From NCBI GenBank assembly GCA_030055595.1, contig JASFYH010000002.1, forward strand, positions 122,201-186,200: a DNA stretch of 64,000 bases, read 5' to 3'. The stretch comes from Archaeoglobales archaeon (lineage in GTDB: Archaea; Halobacteriota; Archaeoglobi; Archaeoglobales; Archaeoglobaceae). The position numbers and the translations under genes are program-made. Numbering within the stretch: position 1 is the stretch's first letter; each line of letters opens with the position of its first letter. This document shows positions 1 through 9,182 of this stretch, piece after piece. The notes under the pieces were generated by a model. The model saw nothing but the letters and a program-made list of their open reading frames with translations, was not told the DNA's origin and searched no databases.

Positions 1-251
1 ATTCACCGCTTTTTTGCACAACTCCAATTTCCACTGAAACGGGCATCGGAGTAGGGACAACTGCGAGAGTTCCAAAGAAACCTGTTGAATAACTGTAAAC
101 ACCCCCTCTGCTTATATAGTCTTTAAAATCCTCCTGAGATGAAAAAATTGCTATTTCAGTCTCAATGGGCTCTTTTTTTTGAGCAAACTGGAACACCAGC
201 ACGATCGACAATCCAACTATGAGCAATGCCAATATCACAAAGGATCTCATG
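1..251 (-). CDS. Partial secreted/membrane-anchored protein, possibly beta-propeller-domain type (N-terminus only; C-terminus off window)
   Basis: Reverse-strand reading from ATG at 251 gives MRSFVILALLIVGLSIVLVFQFAQKKEPIETEIAIFSSQEDFKDYISRGG..., open to the window edge. N-terminal hydrophobic segment; the FKDYI-type start is reminiscent of archaeal secreted beta-propeller proteins. Confidence 0.5.
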
Positions 252-318
252 CCATAACTCGTTTCGCAAATTATTTATATGTAATCAATTTGTAATAAAG
301 TATATTAATTTCAAATCT

Positions 319-344
319 AATTTCAAAATTTCAATTTTGAAATT
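319..344. repeat. AT-rich perfect inverted repeat, 12-bp arms with 2-nt spacer
   Basis: AATTTCAAAATT-TC-AATTTTGAAATT read directly in the intergenic region between divergent starts (251 on minus, 391 on plus). Confidence 0.6.
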
Positions 345-390
345 TCAAAGCTAATAGAATTCTTTTTATTCTGAAAGAAAACGTTAAGCT

Positions 391-555
391 ATGGATAGAG
401 AGAAGATTAGCATCTCAATGCTTGCGGTATTCTCCGCGGTGATGCTTACCCATCGCTTTCTCTCGCTCTTCGAGATCACAGATTACGTTATGCTCTTCTA
501 CGCTGGATTGCTTACCGCCTCTCTCTGCATTTTAATGCTTAGAAGATCTTCTTAG
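391..555 (+). CDS. Small two-helix membrane protein (54 aa), hypothetical
   Basis: ATG at 391 to TAG at 555: MDREKISISMLAVFSAVMLTHRFLSLFEITDYVMLFYAGLLTASLCILMLRRSS. Below the ORF-track length cutoff. Confidence 0.5.
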   Translation: MDREKISISMLAVFSAVMLTHRFLSLFEITDYVMLFYAGLLTASLCILMLRRSS

Positions 556-1147
556 TTAGTTTTATCGTTTGAACCTCGCATTCTGTTAATTCGTCGAGCA
601 CTTTCTTAATTTTCTGTGCACTTTCTTCGATCATTAAACACACTTTTTCTAAGCCAAGCTCTTCTCGAACTTCGAGAGCCCCATAGATCACAGCGAGAGG
701 ATTTCTTAGCTTATCTGAAAGATACTGAAACTGGTTCAAATTTTCTTTAACCGTGTTCAGAAGTTCTTCTTTCCTTTTCCTTATCTCAAGGTCTTCCAAG
801 GCTTTCCGAACAACGAGAAATAGATCCTGAAAGATCTGCCCGATTTCTTCGTCATATTGGTTTAGAAAAACATAAACTGCAGAATTTGTAGAAAGTGGGG
901 CAGAGATCATGTTTTCCTTCTCTATAAAGTTAAAGTTTTTCGGTTGATAGCGAAGATACTCGCATTTTAACACGTTTTCGCCACCTTTCACCCGATAGTA
1001 TTCAGTATTGTTATCGATCACCACTACCGCTTTACAAAGATCAAGCTCGATGAGCTCCTCGCAAAGAAACTTCAAGATCTTTTCTCTGCTGTCATAGAGC
1101 CATACGTAGCTCGCAACGGTGAATGCGGTATAAAGTAGATCGATCAT
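539..1147 (-). CDS. GAF-like plus degenerate HisKA-like (DHp) protein without an ATPase domain; last gene of the archaellum operon
   Basis: ORF 202 aa; 4-nt overlap with the upstream gene. Segment FQYLSDKLRNPLAVIYGALE resembles the HisKA H-box (sHeLRNPLavI) with Asp in place of the phospho-acceptor His; the ORF ends before any HATPase_c domain. Confidence 0.6.
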   Translation of the reverse strand: MIDLLYTAFTVASYVWLYDSREKILKFLCEELIELDLCKAVVVIDNNTEYYRVKGGENVLKCEYLRYQPKNFNFIEKENMISAPLSTNSAVYVFLNQYDEEIGQIFQDLFLVVRKALEDLEIRKRKEELLNTVKENLNQFQYLSDKLRNPLAVIYGALEVREELGLEKVCLMIEESAQKIKKVLDELTECEVQTIKLTKKIF

Positions 1148-1746
1148 GCTTTCAACCTCTTAGCTCTCTCAAGCACATCTTTGAGCTCAGCTTCAAGCTC
1201 CCCGATTTCGAATTTCTGTCCCTTAAGATCTCTTAGAAGATCAAGTTCTTCTTCTTTCTTTTGATCAACTTCCTTTGCTATGTCTTCGAGCAACTTGTCC
1301 GATTCTTCAAACTCGATCTTGGTCTCCTCCTTCTGCTCACCCTGATCCAAGGCTATCTCCTTTTCAATCTCTCCAAGATCCTCAAGTTTTTCAGGGCTTG
1401 GAAGGTTCAATTCAAGCTTTGACTCCTCAGGGTTAGTAGGCAGATCAAGCTTCTCAGTTGTCTGCATTTCTGAAAGCAGGTCTCCTTTTACCTCGAACTT
1501 CTTCGCAGCTTCTTCTGTAGCCTCATCTAACTTTACGATCTTTTCCTTTCCAGGCTCTGAAAGAACTTCTTCAAGCTTTTTATCGATCTCCTCAAGCTTT
1601 TTCTCCCTCTCCTTTTTCGAGAAACTCAAATTTGGTGTCTTAAAATTCAATGTAATTTTCTTATTGGGCAGGTAAGGTATCAAGAAAACTACCACAACGA
1701 AAATAAGTCCAACTAAAAACTCCAAGGGAATTTCAGACATAACCAA
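1144..1746 (-). CDS. Single-pass membrane protein with long charged cytoplasmic coiled coil; archaellum-linked, unknown function
   Basis: ORF 200 aa: N-terminal TM (FLVGLIFVVVVFLIPYL) then a Lys/Glu-rich coiled-coil-like tail; start overlaps the end of flaJ (1733-1746). Confidence 0.6.
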   Translation of the reverse strand: MVMSEIPLEFLVGLIFVVVVFLIPYLPNKKITLNFKTPNLSFSKKEREKKLEEIDKKLEEVLSEPGKEKIVKLDEATEEAAKKFEVKGDLLSEMQTTEKLDLPTNPEESKLELNLPSPEKLEDLGEIEKEIALDQGEQKEETKIEFEESDKLLEDIAKEVDQKKEEELDLLRDLKGQKFEIGELEAELKDVLERAKRLKA

Positions 1747-3328
1747 TCACCCCCGCTATAGCTTCTATAAATGAGGGCAAAGTAAAAGCCCATCTAACTA
1801 CCTGCGGAACTACAAGCATTAGAATTCCAGAAATGAAGAAAAGGATCGATGAGTAATAGAGATAGAGATACTTACCACCTCCCTTCACTATGTTTGACAC
1901 AAAAACATTGGCAATTGTTATGGAAAGTATTATAAAGAACGTATATTCTGCTAATAGCTCCACTGGAACTCCTGAAAAGATTCCCAAATTGAGACCTTGC
2001 ATTGGCACACTTTTGAAGACCTCTCCAGAACTCGATCCGACTTGGGAAGCAAATAAAGAGCTAAGATATTCAGTGAAGATCGCAAGGATCTCTGAAATGA
2101 AGATCATCAGTGAAACCATCGCAATGTGAAGCGGGATTATGAGATTCACAAACCCAGAAGATATTAGGTCTCTTTTGAGCCTGAGAAGGACCATCTCAAG
2201 ATTTGAAGAACTGACGACTTCACCAACAAGATCCGCATCTCCGCCGAGTTCAATCGCATCTGTAAAGATCGGTGTAAGCTTTTCCATTAAATAACTCCCG
2301 CTTTCTCCGACAAATTTCTCCCAACAAAGCTTAGCATCAAGCCCTAAAGATAGCCTCCTCTGAAGCTCCAACGCAAGATCTTTAAGCTCTCCTAAGTTCT
2401 TCTGGTCGATTCTTCTTATTGCTTCTGAAATTGAAACACCTGCTCCGCCTTTTATTGCCCCAAGGCTTCTTATGAAGCTCGTAAATGCTTCATCTCTCTT
2501 TCCGATCTTCTTGTCATCGATCTTAGCAAGAAATCCGATCGGTAGCGTTGCTAAAGCGAATGCTATAAATCCATAGCCTGTGATCTCATAATTTCCCATA
2601 AAAACTGGGATCACTGCCAAGAACAAGAATAGCATGATCCCTGCGGGAATTAAAAGTGTTGATAGCTTTCCCGCTAATGCCTGCTCTTTTGACTTTATAT
2701 GATAATCATGAACTTTCTTGTCCTTCGGGACCGCTTTGAAGATCATTAGCACTCCGAAGAGGCAGATCACGAAAGTTCCAAAAGCAGAGGCATAAAGAGT
2801 TTGAGCGGGATCTCCAACGCTGTAGATCACAACTGAAAGTAAAACAACGACCGAGATCAGCGATGCTGAAACGAGCAGAGATGTGTAGGCATCACTCCAT
2901 TTTCTCAGGCTTTCGAGGCTTCGATCGTATTCATCCTTTCTAACAGTCTTAAAAGCTTTCCATTCTCTCTCGAGGAATTCTCTGTCTGGCTCTCCAGCTG
3001 AGATCGCATTTGCAAGTCTGTTGAAAAGCTTTTTTACTCTTTCAGCCTTTATTTTTTCAGCTACAAGCTCACAGGCGGTTGCATAGTCATAATGCCACTT
3101 CTGTGCCAGATCTCGCACCATTCTAAAGTATTTGCTTGGTGAATATTTCGTTTCAGAAGCCATATTGAAGATCTTATCCCTGCTAAGATGAGCGGTAGAG
3201 AGAGAAGTCATGTAAGTAAGAAGAAAAAGAAGATCGTTATCTGAAAGCATCTCTTCTCTCAATTTCTTCAATTTATCGGTCAATGAGAACTTGAATTTAA
3301 ACGCTGGAGCTTTTGCAGTTTCGAACAT
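1733..3328 (-). CDS. flaJ: Archaellum membrane platform protein FlaJ/ArlJ
   Basis: 531 aa polytopic protein with T2SF-like segments, directly downstream of flaI. Confidence 0.9.
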   Translation of the reverse strand: MFETAKAPAFKFKFSLTDKLKKLREEMLSDNDLLFLLTYMTSLSTAHLSRDKIFNMASETKYSPSKYFRMVRDLAQKWHYDYATACELVAEKIKAERVKKLFNRLANAISAGEPDREFLEREWKAFKTVRKDEYDRSLESLRKWSDAYTSLLVSASLISVVVLLSVVIYSVGDPAQTLYASAFGTFVICLFGVLMIFKAVPKDKKVHDYHIKSKEQALAGKLSTLLIPAGIMLFLFLAVIPVFMGNYEITGYGFIAFALATLPIGFLAKIDDKKIGKRDEAFTSFIRSLGAIKGGAGVSISEAIRRIDQKNLGELKDLALELQRRLSLGLDAKLCWEKFVGESGSYLMEKLTPIFTDAIELGGDADLVGEVVSSSNLEMVLLRLKRDLISSGFVNLIIPLHIAMVSLMIFISEILAIFTEYLSSLFASQVGSSSGEVFKSVPMQGLNLGIFSGVPVELLAEYTFFIILSITIANVFVSNIVKGGGKYLYLYYSSILFFISGILMLVVPQVVRWAFTLPSFIEAIAGVIGYV

Positions 3329-3329
3329 A

Positions 3330-5156
3330 CTACACCTTTATCGAAACCAGCCCACTCTTGGTGATCTTCGAAATAGCCTTAAAGAACTCGTAGAAGTCCA
3401 CGATCCCCTGCTCATGCAATTTTTTCAGAATCCTCGCTCTTTTCTCCACTTCCTCATAGATCAGTTTCTTTTTATTTGGCGGAATGCCCAAACGTGTCGC
3501 TATTTTCTGCTCCAAAACGTAAGAGCTACCGTAACCAGTAAAAACATGCTTGTCTGTCACTGGATCCCACTGAAAGACCTCTATAAAACTTACACCACCC
3601 TTCTGCGGATTATAACCAACGATCTCCGCAACGCTCAGAACTCTTCTAACAAGTTTTCCATCGGGTCTTCGCACAGCACTTTGAATGACAACAAAGTTCA
3701 GATTGTCTATAAATGTCTTGGGAACGCTTATAGGTTCTGTTGTGAGTCTCTGAATTAACTTCTCAACCGTTGCGGCATGGAAAGTGGACATAACTGGATG
3801 CCCTGTCTGCATCGCTTGAAATGCAATGTTTCCCTCAACACCTCTAATTTCGCCGACGATTATGTAGTTAGGTCTCTGCCTCAGTGCAGCCTTTAACAGA
3901 TCGAACATAGTCACGTCGCTCCCACTACCTTCGCCGAGCTTTCCTCCTCTCGTTGTTCCTCTCGTTACCTCCCTTGTCCAGCTTTTGTGCGGAACCTGAA
4001 GCTCCGGAGTGTCTTCGATCGAGACGATCTTTGCCTCAGGTCTTATGAAAGCGGTTATAGCATTCAGCAAAGTCGTCTTACCACTCGCAGTTTCACCGCA
4101 GATGAATCCACTCATTCCTTCGCTTATTAGAAGCCAGAGATAGCCCGCAACCATGTAATCAAGGCTTCCAAATTCGATTAGCTGAAGAACACTGAAAGGA
4201 GTCTCGTTGAACTTTCTGATCGTAAAGTTGCTTCCATTCTTGCTTATATCTTTGCCATAGACTATGTTAATTCTGCTTCCGTCTGGAAGTGTTGCATCGA
4301 CGATCGGATCTTTGTAAGTCACTGGTTTTCCGATCCTCTCAGCGAGCCTTATGACGAATTTGTTCAGCGTCTCCTCGTCTCTGAACTCTATTACGCTCTT
4401 CAACCCCTTGAAGATCTTGTGCTCTATGAAGATCGGTCCCAAGCCATTGCATGAAATGTCTTCAATATACCTATCCCGGATATATGGCTCAAGAACACCG
4501 AGACCAACTTTATCTCTTATGAGAGCATATTCAAGAGCCTTATACTGCTGTTCCGTAACTTTTAATTTTCCTTCCCCCCTTGAACCGAATTTAAGCTTTG
4601 GAATTAGCCTTGCCTCTCCACTTAGGTCTTCCACGAGGTTCTTCGAATTTACTTCGCAGATCTTTGCAAGTGCCTCCTTTAAGATCTTGATCTTCTCTTC
4701 ATTGTCTTGCGGATCAAAATCTATGCCGGTGATGTGGTCAACGAGTCTTATTTCGACTTCTTTGAGTAGTTCCTCTACACCTGTGAGCAAAGTCGGCTCG
4801 ATCGGAATGTAGATATTGCGAACGTCGTTCTTGTCAGGGTATATGTGAATGTAAATGCTTTCGTCCGCGGGGTAGATCAGATTTGGATTTTCGAGTTCAC
4901 CATGTTTCTTTCGATCGAGCTTCTGAACAAGCTTCGGAATCCCAATCTTGTCAATTGGCAAAATGTGAAGATATTCGAGTAAGTGTAGATTTTTCTGAAC
5001 TTCTTTTTTCATTTCTTCAGGCAGAAGCCTGTAAATGCCACATGTCGCTAAATTGCTATGATCATGCTCGTCATTTTCCTTAGGGGAAAAGGGGAAATTA
5101 GCCATGACTCCCTGCTTCATTCCCTTGGGTTTTAAACTGAATTCGAGTTCAGCCAT
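3330..5156 (-). CDS. flaI: Archaellum motor ATPase FlaI/ArlI
   Basis: Secretion-ATPase motifs: Walker A GETASGKTTLLNA, IEDTPELQ, GEIRGVEG, TGHPVMSTFHA. Confidence 0.93.
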   Translation of the reverse strand: MAELEFSLKPKGMKQGVMANFPFSPKENDEHDHSNLATCGIYRLLPEEMKKEVQKNLHLLEYLHILPIDKIGIPKLVQKLDRKKHGELENPNLIYPADESIYIHIYPDKNDVRNIYIPIEPTLLTGVEELLKEVEIRLVDHITGIDFDPQDNEEKIKILKEALAKICEVNSKNLVEDLSGEARLIPKLKFGSRGEGKLKVTEQQYKALEYALIRDKVGLGVLEPYIRDRYIEDISCNGLGPIFIEHKIFKGLKSVIEFRDEETLNKFVIRLAERIGKPVTYKDPIVDATLPDGSRINIVYGKDISKNGSNFTIRKFNETPFSVLQLIEFGSLDYMVAGYLWLLISEGMSGFICGETASGKTTLLNAITAFIRPEAKIVSIEDTPELQVPHKSWTREVTRGTTRGGKLGEGSGSDVTMFDLLKAALRQRPNYIIVGEIRGVEGNIAFQAMQTGHPVMSTFHAATVEKLIQRLTTEPISVPKTFIDNLNFVVIQSAVRRPDGKLVRRVLSVAEIVGYNPQKGGVSFIEVFQWDPVTDKHVFTGYGSSYVLEQKIATRLGIPPNKKKLIYEEVEKRARILKKLHEQGIVDFYEFFKAISKITKSGLVSIKV

Positions 5157-5220
5157 TTCCCCTCATCCCCCTCATCACTTTTATGATAATAGTTGTTATT
5201 ACCACATAAGCTTTTCGGGT

Positions 5221-5955
5221 TTATGCTCTCGCCTCGGAGATCGGTATGATCTTCAAGCCAAAACCCGGATGAACTTCAAAGCTAACTATGTTTCCCGTAG
5301 TCTTCTTTGCCCCTCTAACCTTCGAAACCTCGAGAACACTAACATAGCGATCTCCGACCTGTTCTTTTCTCAGAAACAGATGACAATCACATGCACTTCT
5401 GATACGGACAAGAGTGTCTTCTTTGAAAGCATGTTGGTGCAGAGTTATTAGAATTGTCTTCCCAAGATCGCAGAAGTTCTTTAGCCTTGTCAGAAAGTCA
5501 AGAACGTCGTCTTCGGTGCTATAGGCGGTAAACATTGTGAGAGAGTCAATCATTACGACGTTTTCCTTGATCGTCTTTATATGGTTTGCAACGAGATTCA
5601 GAATGCTCTTCATTTGCTCTGGTTTCCACTCAACTCCCTCCAAGTGGATTGGATAGATCTTCATATACCCCCAAGCATAGAAGTCTGAGACATCGAGGCT
5701 AAGGGATTCTAACTGAGTCAACAAGCTCTTTATAGTGTTCTCAGTAGTGTAATAAGCGATCCTGTGACCTTGGGCTAAACCGCCGTAGGTGAATTGCTGG
5801 CAAAGGACGCTCTTACCAGTGTCATTTTCACCCTCGATCAGCGTTAGAGAGCCAAGAGGTATGCCCCCGCCAAGTCTCTTGTCGATCTCATCATTCCCAC
5901 TTGATAAAATACTTCTTTTCCTTTCTTCCTCAATATCATGTATGCTTTCAGTCAT
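5221..5955 (-). CDS. flaH: Archaellum KaiC-like ATPase FlaH/ArlH
   Basis: RecA/KaiC-like: IDKRLGGGIPLGSLTLIEGENDTGKSVLCQQFTYGGL, VVMIDSLTMF; adjacent to flaI. Confidence 0.92.
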   Translation of the reverse strand: MTESIHDIEEERKRSILSSGNDEIDKRLGGGIPLGSLTLIEGENDTGKSVLCQQFTYGGLAQGHRIAYYTTENTIKSLLTQLESLSLDVSDFYAWGYMKIYPIHLEGVEWKPEQMKSILNLVANHIKTIKENVVMIDSLTMFTAYSTEDDVLDFLTRLKNFCDLGKTILITLHQHAFKEDTLVRIRSACDCHLFLRKEQVGDRYVSVLEVSKVRGAKKTTGNIVSFEVHPGFGLKIIPISEARA

Positions 5956-6438
5956 TTAACCACCTCCAACATAAAATTCATAACTATCACAGATCGCATT
6001 TGGTGTGCAAACCAACACAGTATAGTTGCCCTGAGGCAGATCGACACTTGCATCCGCTCTTGCGGTCTCCTGTGGATCAAAAATTCCGGGATTTATTAGC
6101 TCCTTTACGATCTCAAAGTTCGCCTTTAAGTAATCGGAAACAAAAACCTCAGAATTCGACTTACCATAAACGATCAGGTCGAAGGAGGCGAAGTTTTCAA
6201 ATTTTGTTCCTCCTATGTTCTTTACATAAGCTACAAGGCTTGTATTTTCGTAATTAACCGCTATGATCTCAACTTCCGACTGTAAACGCCTCAGAGAATT
6301 ATGAGCGATCTCCTTATATCCTTCGATTGTTTCCTCTGCCAAGAAACTGTTTCCAGAGATTAGCACGTAGGCTACAGTCAGAACAACTGCGGACATGAGA
6401 ATTGCGGTTGCAATAGCGTCGAAGCCCACCTTTATCAC
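5956..6438 (-). CDS. flaF: Archaellum stator-type protein FlaF/ArlF
   Basis: N-terminal TM plus beta-rich domain (VEIIAVNYENTSLVAYVKNIGGTKF), immediately upstream of flaH. Confidence 0.75.
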   Translation of the reverse strand: MIKVGFDAIATAILMSAVVLTVAYVLISGNSFLAEETIEGYKEIAHNSLRRLQSEVEIIAVNYENTSLVAYVKNIGGTKFENFASFDLIVYGKSNSEVFVSDYLKANFEIVKELINPGIFDPQETARADASVDLPQGNYTVLVCTPNAICDSYEFYVGGG

Positions 6439-6899
6439 CTCGAAAAGATGTCGCTGATCTTAACGCCATTATAGAAAACATAAGTCAACGTATAGTCTCC
6501 ACTTAGTGTCCCATCGATCAGCAAAGAGATCTTTGCGGTCTCTCCACGCTCCCAGTAGTTATCTCCATCTCCGTTCTCTATGGAAACATCAAAATTCGTG
6601 AAATGCCCATAGTAGTTATCGGAATATATGAAAATGTCCCCCTTACCAAGCAGATCCGCATTTATCGACTTACCAAGATTTTTGAGCCAGAAATCAACCT
6701 GAGTCCTACCCCCAATTTCAGAAGCTCTTATAAAAATGATCTCCGCATCTGTCTGAACTTTATCACTCAACTTTCCCGAGACAGAAGTATAAGAATGAGC
6801 AAGATCACGCACCGCAGGCATCATTACAGTTATGGCGACACTAACAGCTACTACCGCCGCGATCATGAGAATTGATGTTGTCACCACCTCCTTCGCCAT
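6435..6899 (-). CDS. flaG: Archaellum stator-type protein FlaG/ArlG
   Basis: MAKEVVTTSILMIAAVVAVSVAITVMMPAVRDLAHSYTSVSGKLSDKVQTDAEIIF matches the FlaG N-terminal pattern (LSDKV-TD-xII); 4-nt overlap with flaF. Confidence 0.78.
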   Translation of the reverse strand: MAKEVVTTSILMIAAVVAVSVAITVMMPAVRDLAHSYTSVSGKLSDKVQTDAEIIFIRASEIGGRTQVDFWLKNLGKSINADLLGKGDIFIYSDNYYGHFTNFDVSIENGDGDNYWERGETAKISLLIDGTLSGDYTLTYVFYNGVKISDIFSR

Positions 6900-6915
6900 T
6901 ACTTTCCCTCATTAA

Positions 6916-7683
6916 CTACCTCTTGTCTAATAGCAAGGCGAGTAGATCGGAGTCGAGAGAACGATCGCCCGGATTGAATACTCTGTTAAGCTTGTATAGC
7001 TCTATGAGAACCTCTTTAGCTCCGTTGAACTTTACTAAGTCTGCAAGCTTCAAGATAAGTTCCTTAGTATCACTTCTAACATAACCCGCCATTTCGAACA
7101 CTTCAAGGATTAGCTTGAAGGCTTCGTAGCTATGCTTTGCGATCATGCCTTGCACCCAATCCATGAGATTGAAGAACGTAATGAAGTCCAAATTCTTTTT
7201 TGTGTCAGTGATAAGCCTTAAATTATCAATCTTTTCTCCTTCTCTCTCTTCTTTGAGTTCTTTTGGCTTTGCGATCTGCATTACCTTCATTCCATCTTCT
7301 GACCTATCTTCAATTTTCCCAAGTTCCTCAATACTTTGCTTTTCCTCCTCCTTCTCTTCAAACTCCTGTGAATCTTTTCCAGTTTCTTCCTGAAACTCTT
7401 CCTCTCCCTTCTCTCCCTCTTCTCCAACCAAAGGGATGTTTGTTGGAACGATCTGGATCTGTGGAGCACTTTGCGGAACTATGTTAGCTTCAGCGAGGCT
7501 CTGTAAGTTAGCAAACGGATTTTCGAGTCTGTTCATGGTCTCACGGATGTCGAGCAAGAGCCTCTTAATCGAGCCCTTTAGCGTCTCAACTTCTTTTTCG
7601 AGCTTCTCAAGCCTCCCTTCTTCGGTGTCCTCCGCCGCCTTTGCAAGGATCTCGTCAACAACCGCTTGATCAACGTCAGCCAT
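6916..7683 (-). CDS. Archaellum cytosolic accessory protein, FlaD/E (ArlD/E) family
   Basis: N-terminal coiled coil; C-terminal FlaD/E-like domain (DFITFFNLMDWVQGMIAKHSYEAFKLILEVFEMAGYVRSDTKELILKLADL). Start at 7683 (MADVDQ) chosen over the ORF start because of the upstream SD-like sequence. Confidence 0.8.
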   Translation of the reverse strand: MADVDQAVVDEILAKAAEDTEEGRLEKLEKEVETLKGSIKRLLLDIRETMNRLENPFANLQSLAEANIVPQSAPQIQIVPTNIPLVGEEGEKGEEEFQEETGKDSQEFEEKEEEKQSIEELGKIEDRSEDGMKVMQIAKPKELKEEREGEKIDNLRLITDTKKNLDFITFFNLMDWVQGMIAKHSYEAFKLILEVFEMAGYVRSDTKELILKLADLVKFNGAKEVLIELYKLNRVFNPGDRSLDSDLLALLLDKR

Positions 7684-7709
7684 GGAGATCACCTAAAAAA
7701 ATAAAAAAT

Positions 7710-8297
7710 TTAGATTAAAGTCATCACTGTCTGAATTGCTGGAGGCACTCTTAGGCTGATCGGATAAGTTGCTCCGACTGGAGGTCTTATTTCGACAAGG
7801 AATTCAGTGTTCGGCTTCAGATCTATACTCTGATTTGTCATGTTAATTGTGATCTGTGCCTTCTCGAATTCCTGCAAGTATTTGTCCGCCCCTTCCTTGT
7901 TAACAGTAACGATCCAGTCCACTTTGTAATAGCCCGCAGTAGTGTTATCAGCATACTTCAGCTCCTTCACTATGCCCTTGGAGGGGACCGAAACCACTAT
8001 TAGCGTATTGCCCAAGTCTATAGCGGTGCCACCAGAGGCGAGCTTTAGGGTGAATACGAGTTCAGTAAGGTTGTAAGCACCCTCATCCGTGTTTCCCTTC
8101 CCGATTATCTCTCCTGCAAGCTCCAAAGAGCTTGTAGCCTGCTTTACTCCAGTATGCACAACTTCCTGCCCTTTCTGCGTTGCAAAGAAGCCCGCACCGA
8201 GCAAGATGTAGCTGAAGACTGCAGCTACTGTCACGAAGGCTATTAGCACGATCGCAGCTTCCAAGCCCGTAAAACCTTTTTCGTTTCTCCAGAACAT
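7710..8297 (-). CDS. flaB: Archaellin (A-type)
   Basis: Class III signal peptide MFWRNEKG|FTGLEAAIVLIAFVTVAAVFSY; SD-like GAGGTGGTG upstream of ATG 8297. Confidence 0.92.
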   Translation of the reverse strand: MFWRNEKGFTGLEAAIVLIAFVTVAAVFSYILLGAGFFATQKGQEVVHTGVKQATSSLELAGEIIGKGNTDEGAYNLTELVFTLKLASGGTAIDLGNTLIVVSVPSKGIVKELKYADNTTAGYYKVDWIVTVNKEGADKYLQEFEKAQITINMTNQSIDLKPNTEFLVEIRPPVGATYPISLRVPPAIQTVMTLI

Positions 8298-8307
8298 TTG
8301 CACCACC

Positions 8308-9177
8308 TCAGACATAGGTAACAGCCTTTAGGCTCGGCGGGATCTCTCTTTCAATGCTCAACGGCACGCCAACAGAGGGCTTGAGCTCAATTGTGATGTC
8401 TTCGTTTGTCGTTGGTAGCGAACTGATCGCTGAGGAGCTGAAATCCACAGCATCCAATACAGTGTAGCTTATTGTGTCTAATGTAACAACCTTCGCATTT
8501 GTAATATCGTCTGCGACCATTACGTCGAGGTTCACGACGATCTGATACTTTTCACCGCTCTTCACAAGATTCTTCGGATCATTAGCCACGATCGGCTTGT
8601 AATACCAGTAAGGCAGGAACTCGCCACTGCTCACGCTGATCGAATACTCGCTCCCATCATAGGAGAATGTATAGCTGGCTAAACTGTATGAGCAATTATC
8701 ACTCGAATTAGTCCAGTTGTAGAACGTAACCTTTGGCTTTGGATCATTATTAATATTGTCGAATCCAAACACCGCATAGTATGTGCCCTGATCCAAGCAA
8801 TCTAAGTCTCCCCCAACAAGTATGAACTTCGTAAACGGAATCTGAACAAAGTCATCCTCGTCTTTGTAGCCAAGCGTGATCTTGTTAAGATCCACGTCCG
8901 TTTTGCCAGCGGTTAGTGTTATGTAGAAGTCTACCGTTTTAACGTCTCCGCTCGAACCTGTGGTATTGGCACCGAGGTAGATATACTGGCCATCGAGTGA
9001 AAGGCTTGAGCTTGCTTCAGTAACGCCAGTGTGCACAACCTGCTTTGACTTCTGTGTGGTGAAGAAACCCGCTCCGAGCATCACGTAGCTAAACACTGCA
9101 GCTACTGTCACGAATGCTATTAGCACGATCGCAGCTTCCAAGCCCGTAAAACCTTTCTCATTTCTACAAAATCTCAT
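8308..9177 (-). CDS. flaB: Archaellin (B-type, enlarged central domain)
   Basis: MRFCRNEKG|FTGLEAAIVLIAFVTVAAVFSY; about 289 aa; start reset to ATG 9177 behind SD-like GAGGTGATCG. Confidence 0.92.
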   Translation of the reverse strand: MRFCRNEKGFTGLEAAIVLIAFVTVAAVFSYVMLGAGFFTTQKSKQVVHTGVTEASSSLSLDGQYIYLGANTTGSSGDVKTVDFYITLTAGKTDVDLNKITLGYKDEDDFVQIPFTKFILVGGDLDCLDQGTYYAVFGFDNINNDPKPKVTFYNWTNSSDNCSYSLASYTFSYDGSEYSISVSSGEFLPYWYYKPIVANDPKNLVKSGEKYQIVVNLDVMVADDITNAKVVTLDTISYTVLDAVDFSSSAISSLPTTNEDITIELKPSVGVPLSIEREIPPSLKAVTYV

Positions 9178-9182
9178 CTCGA

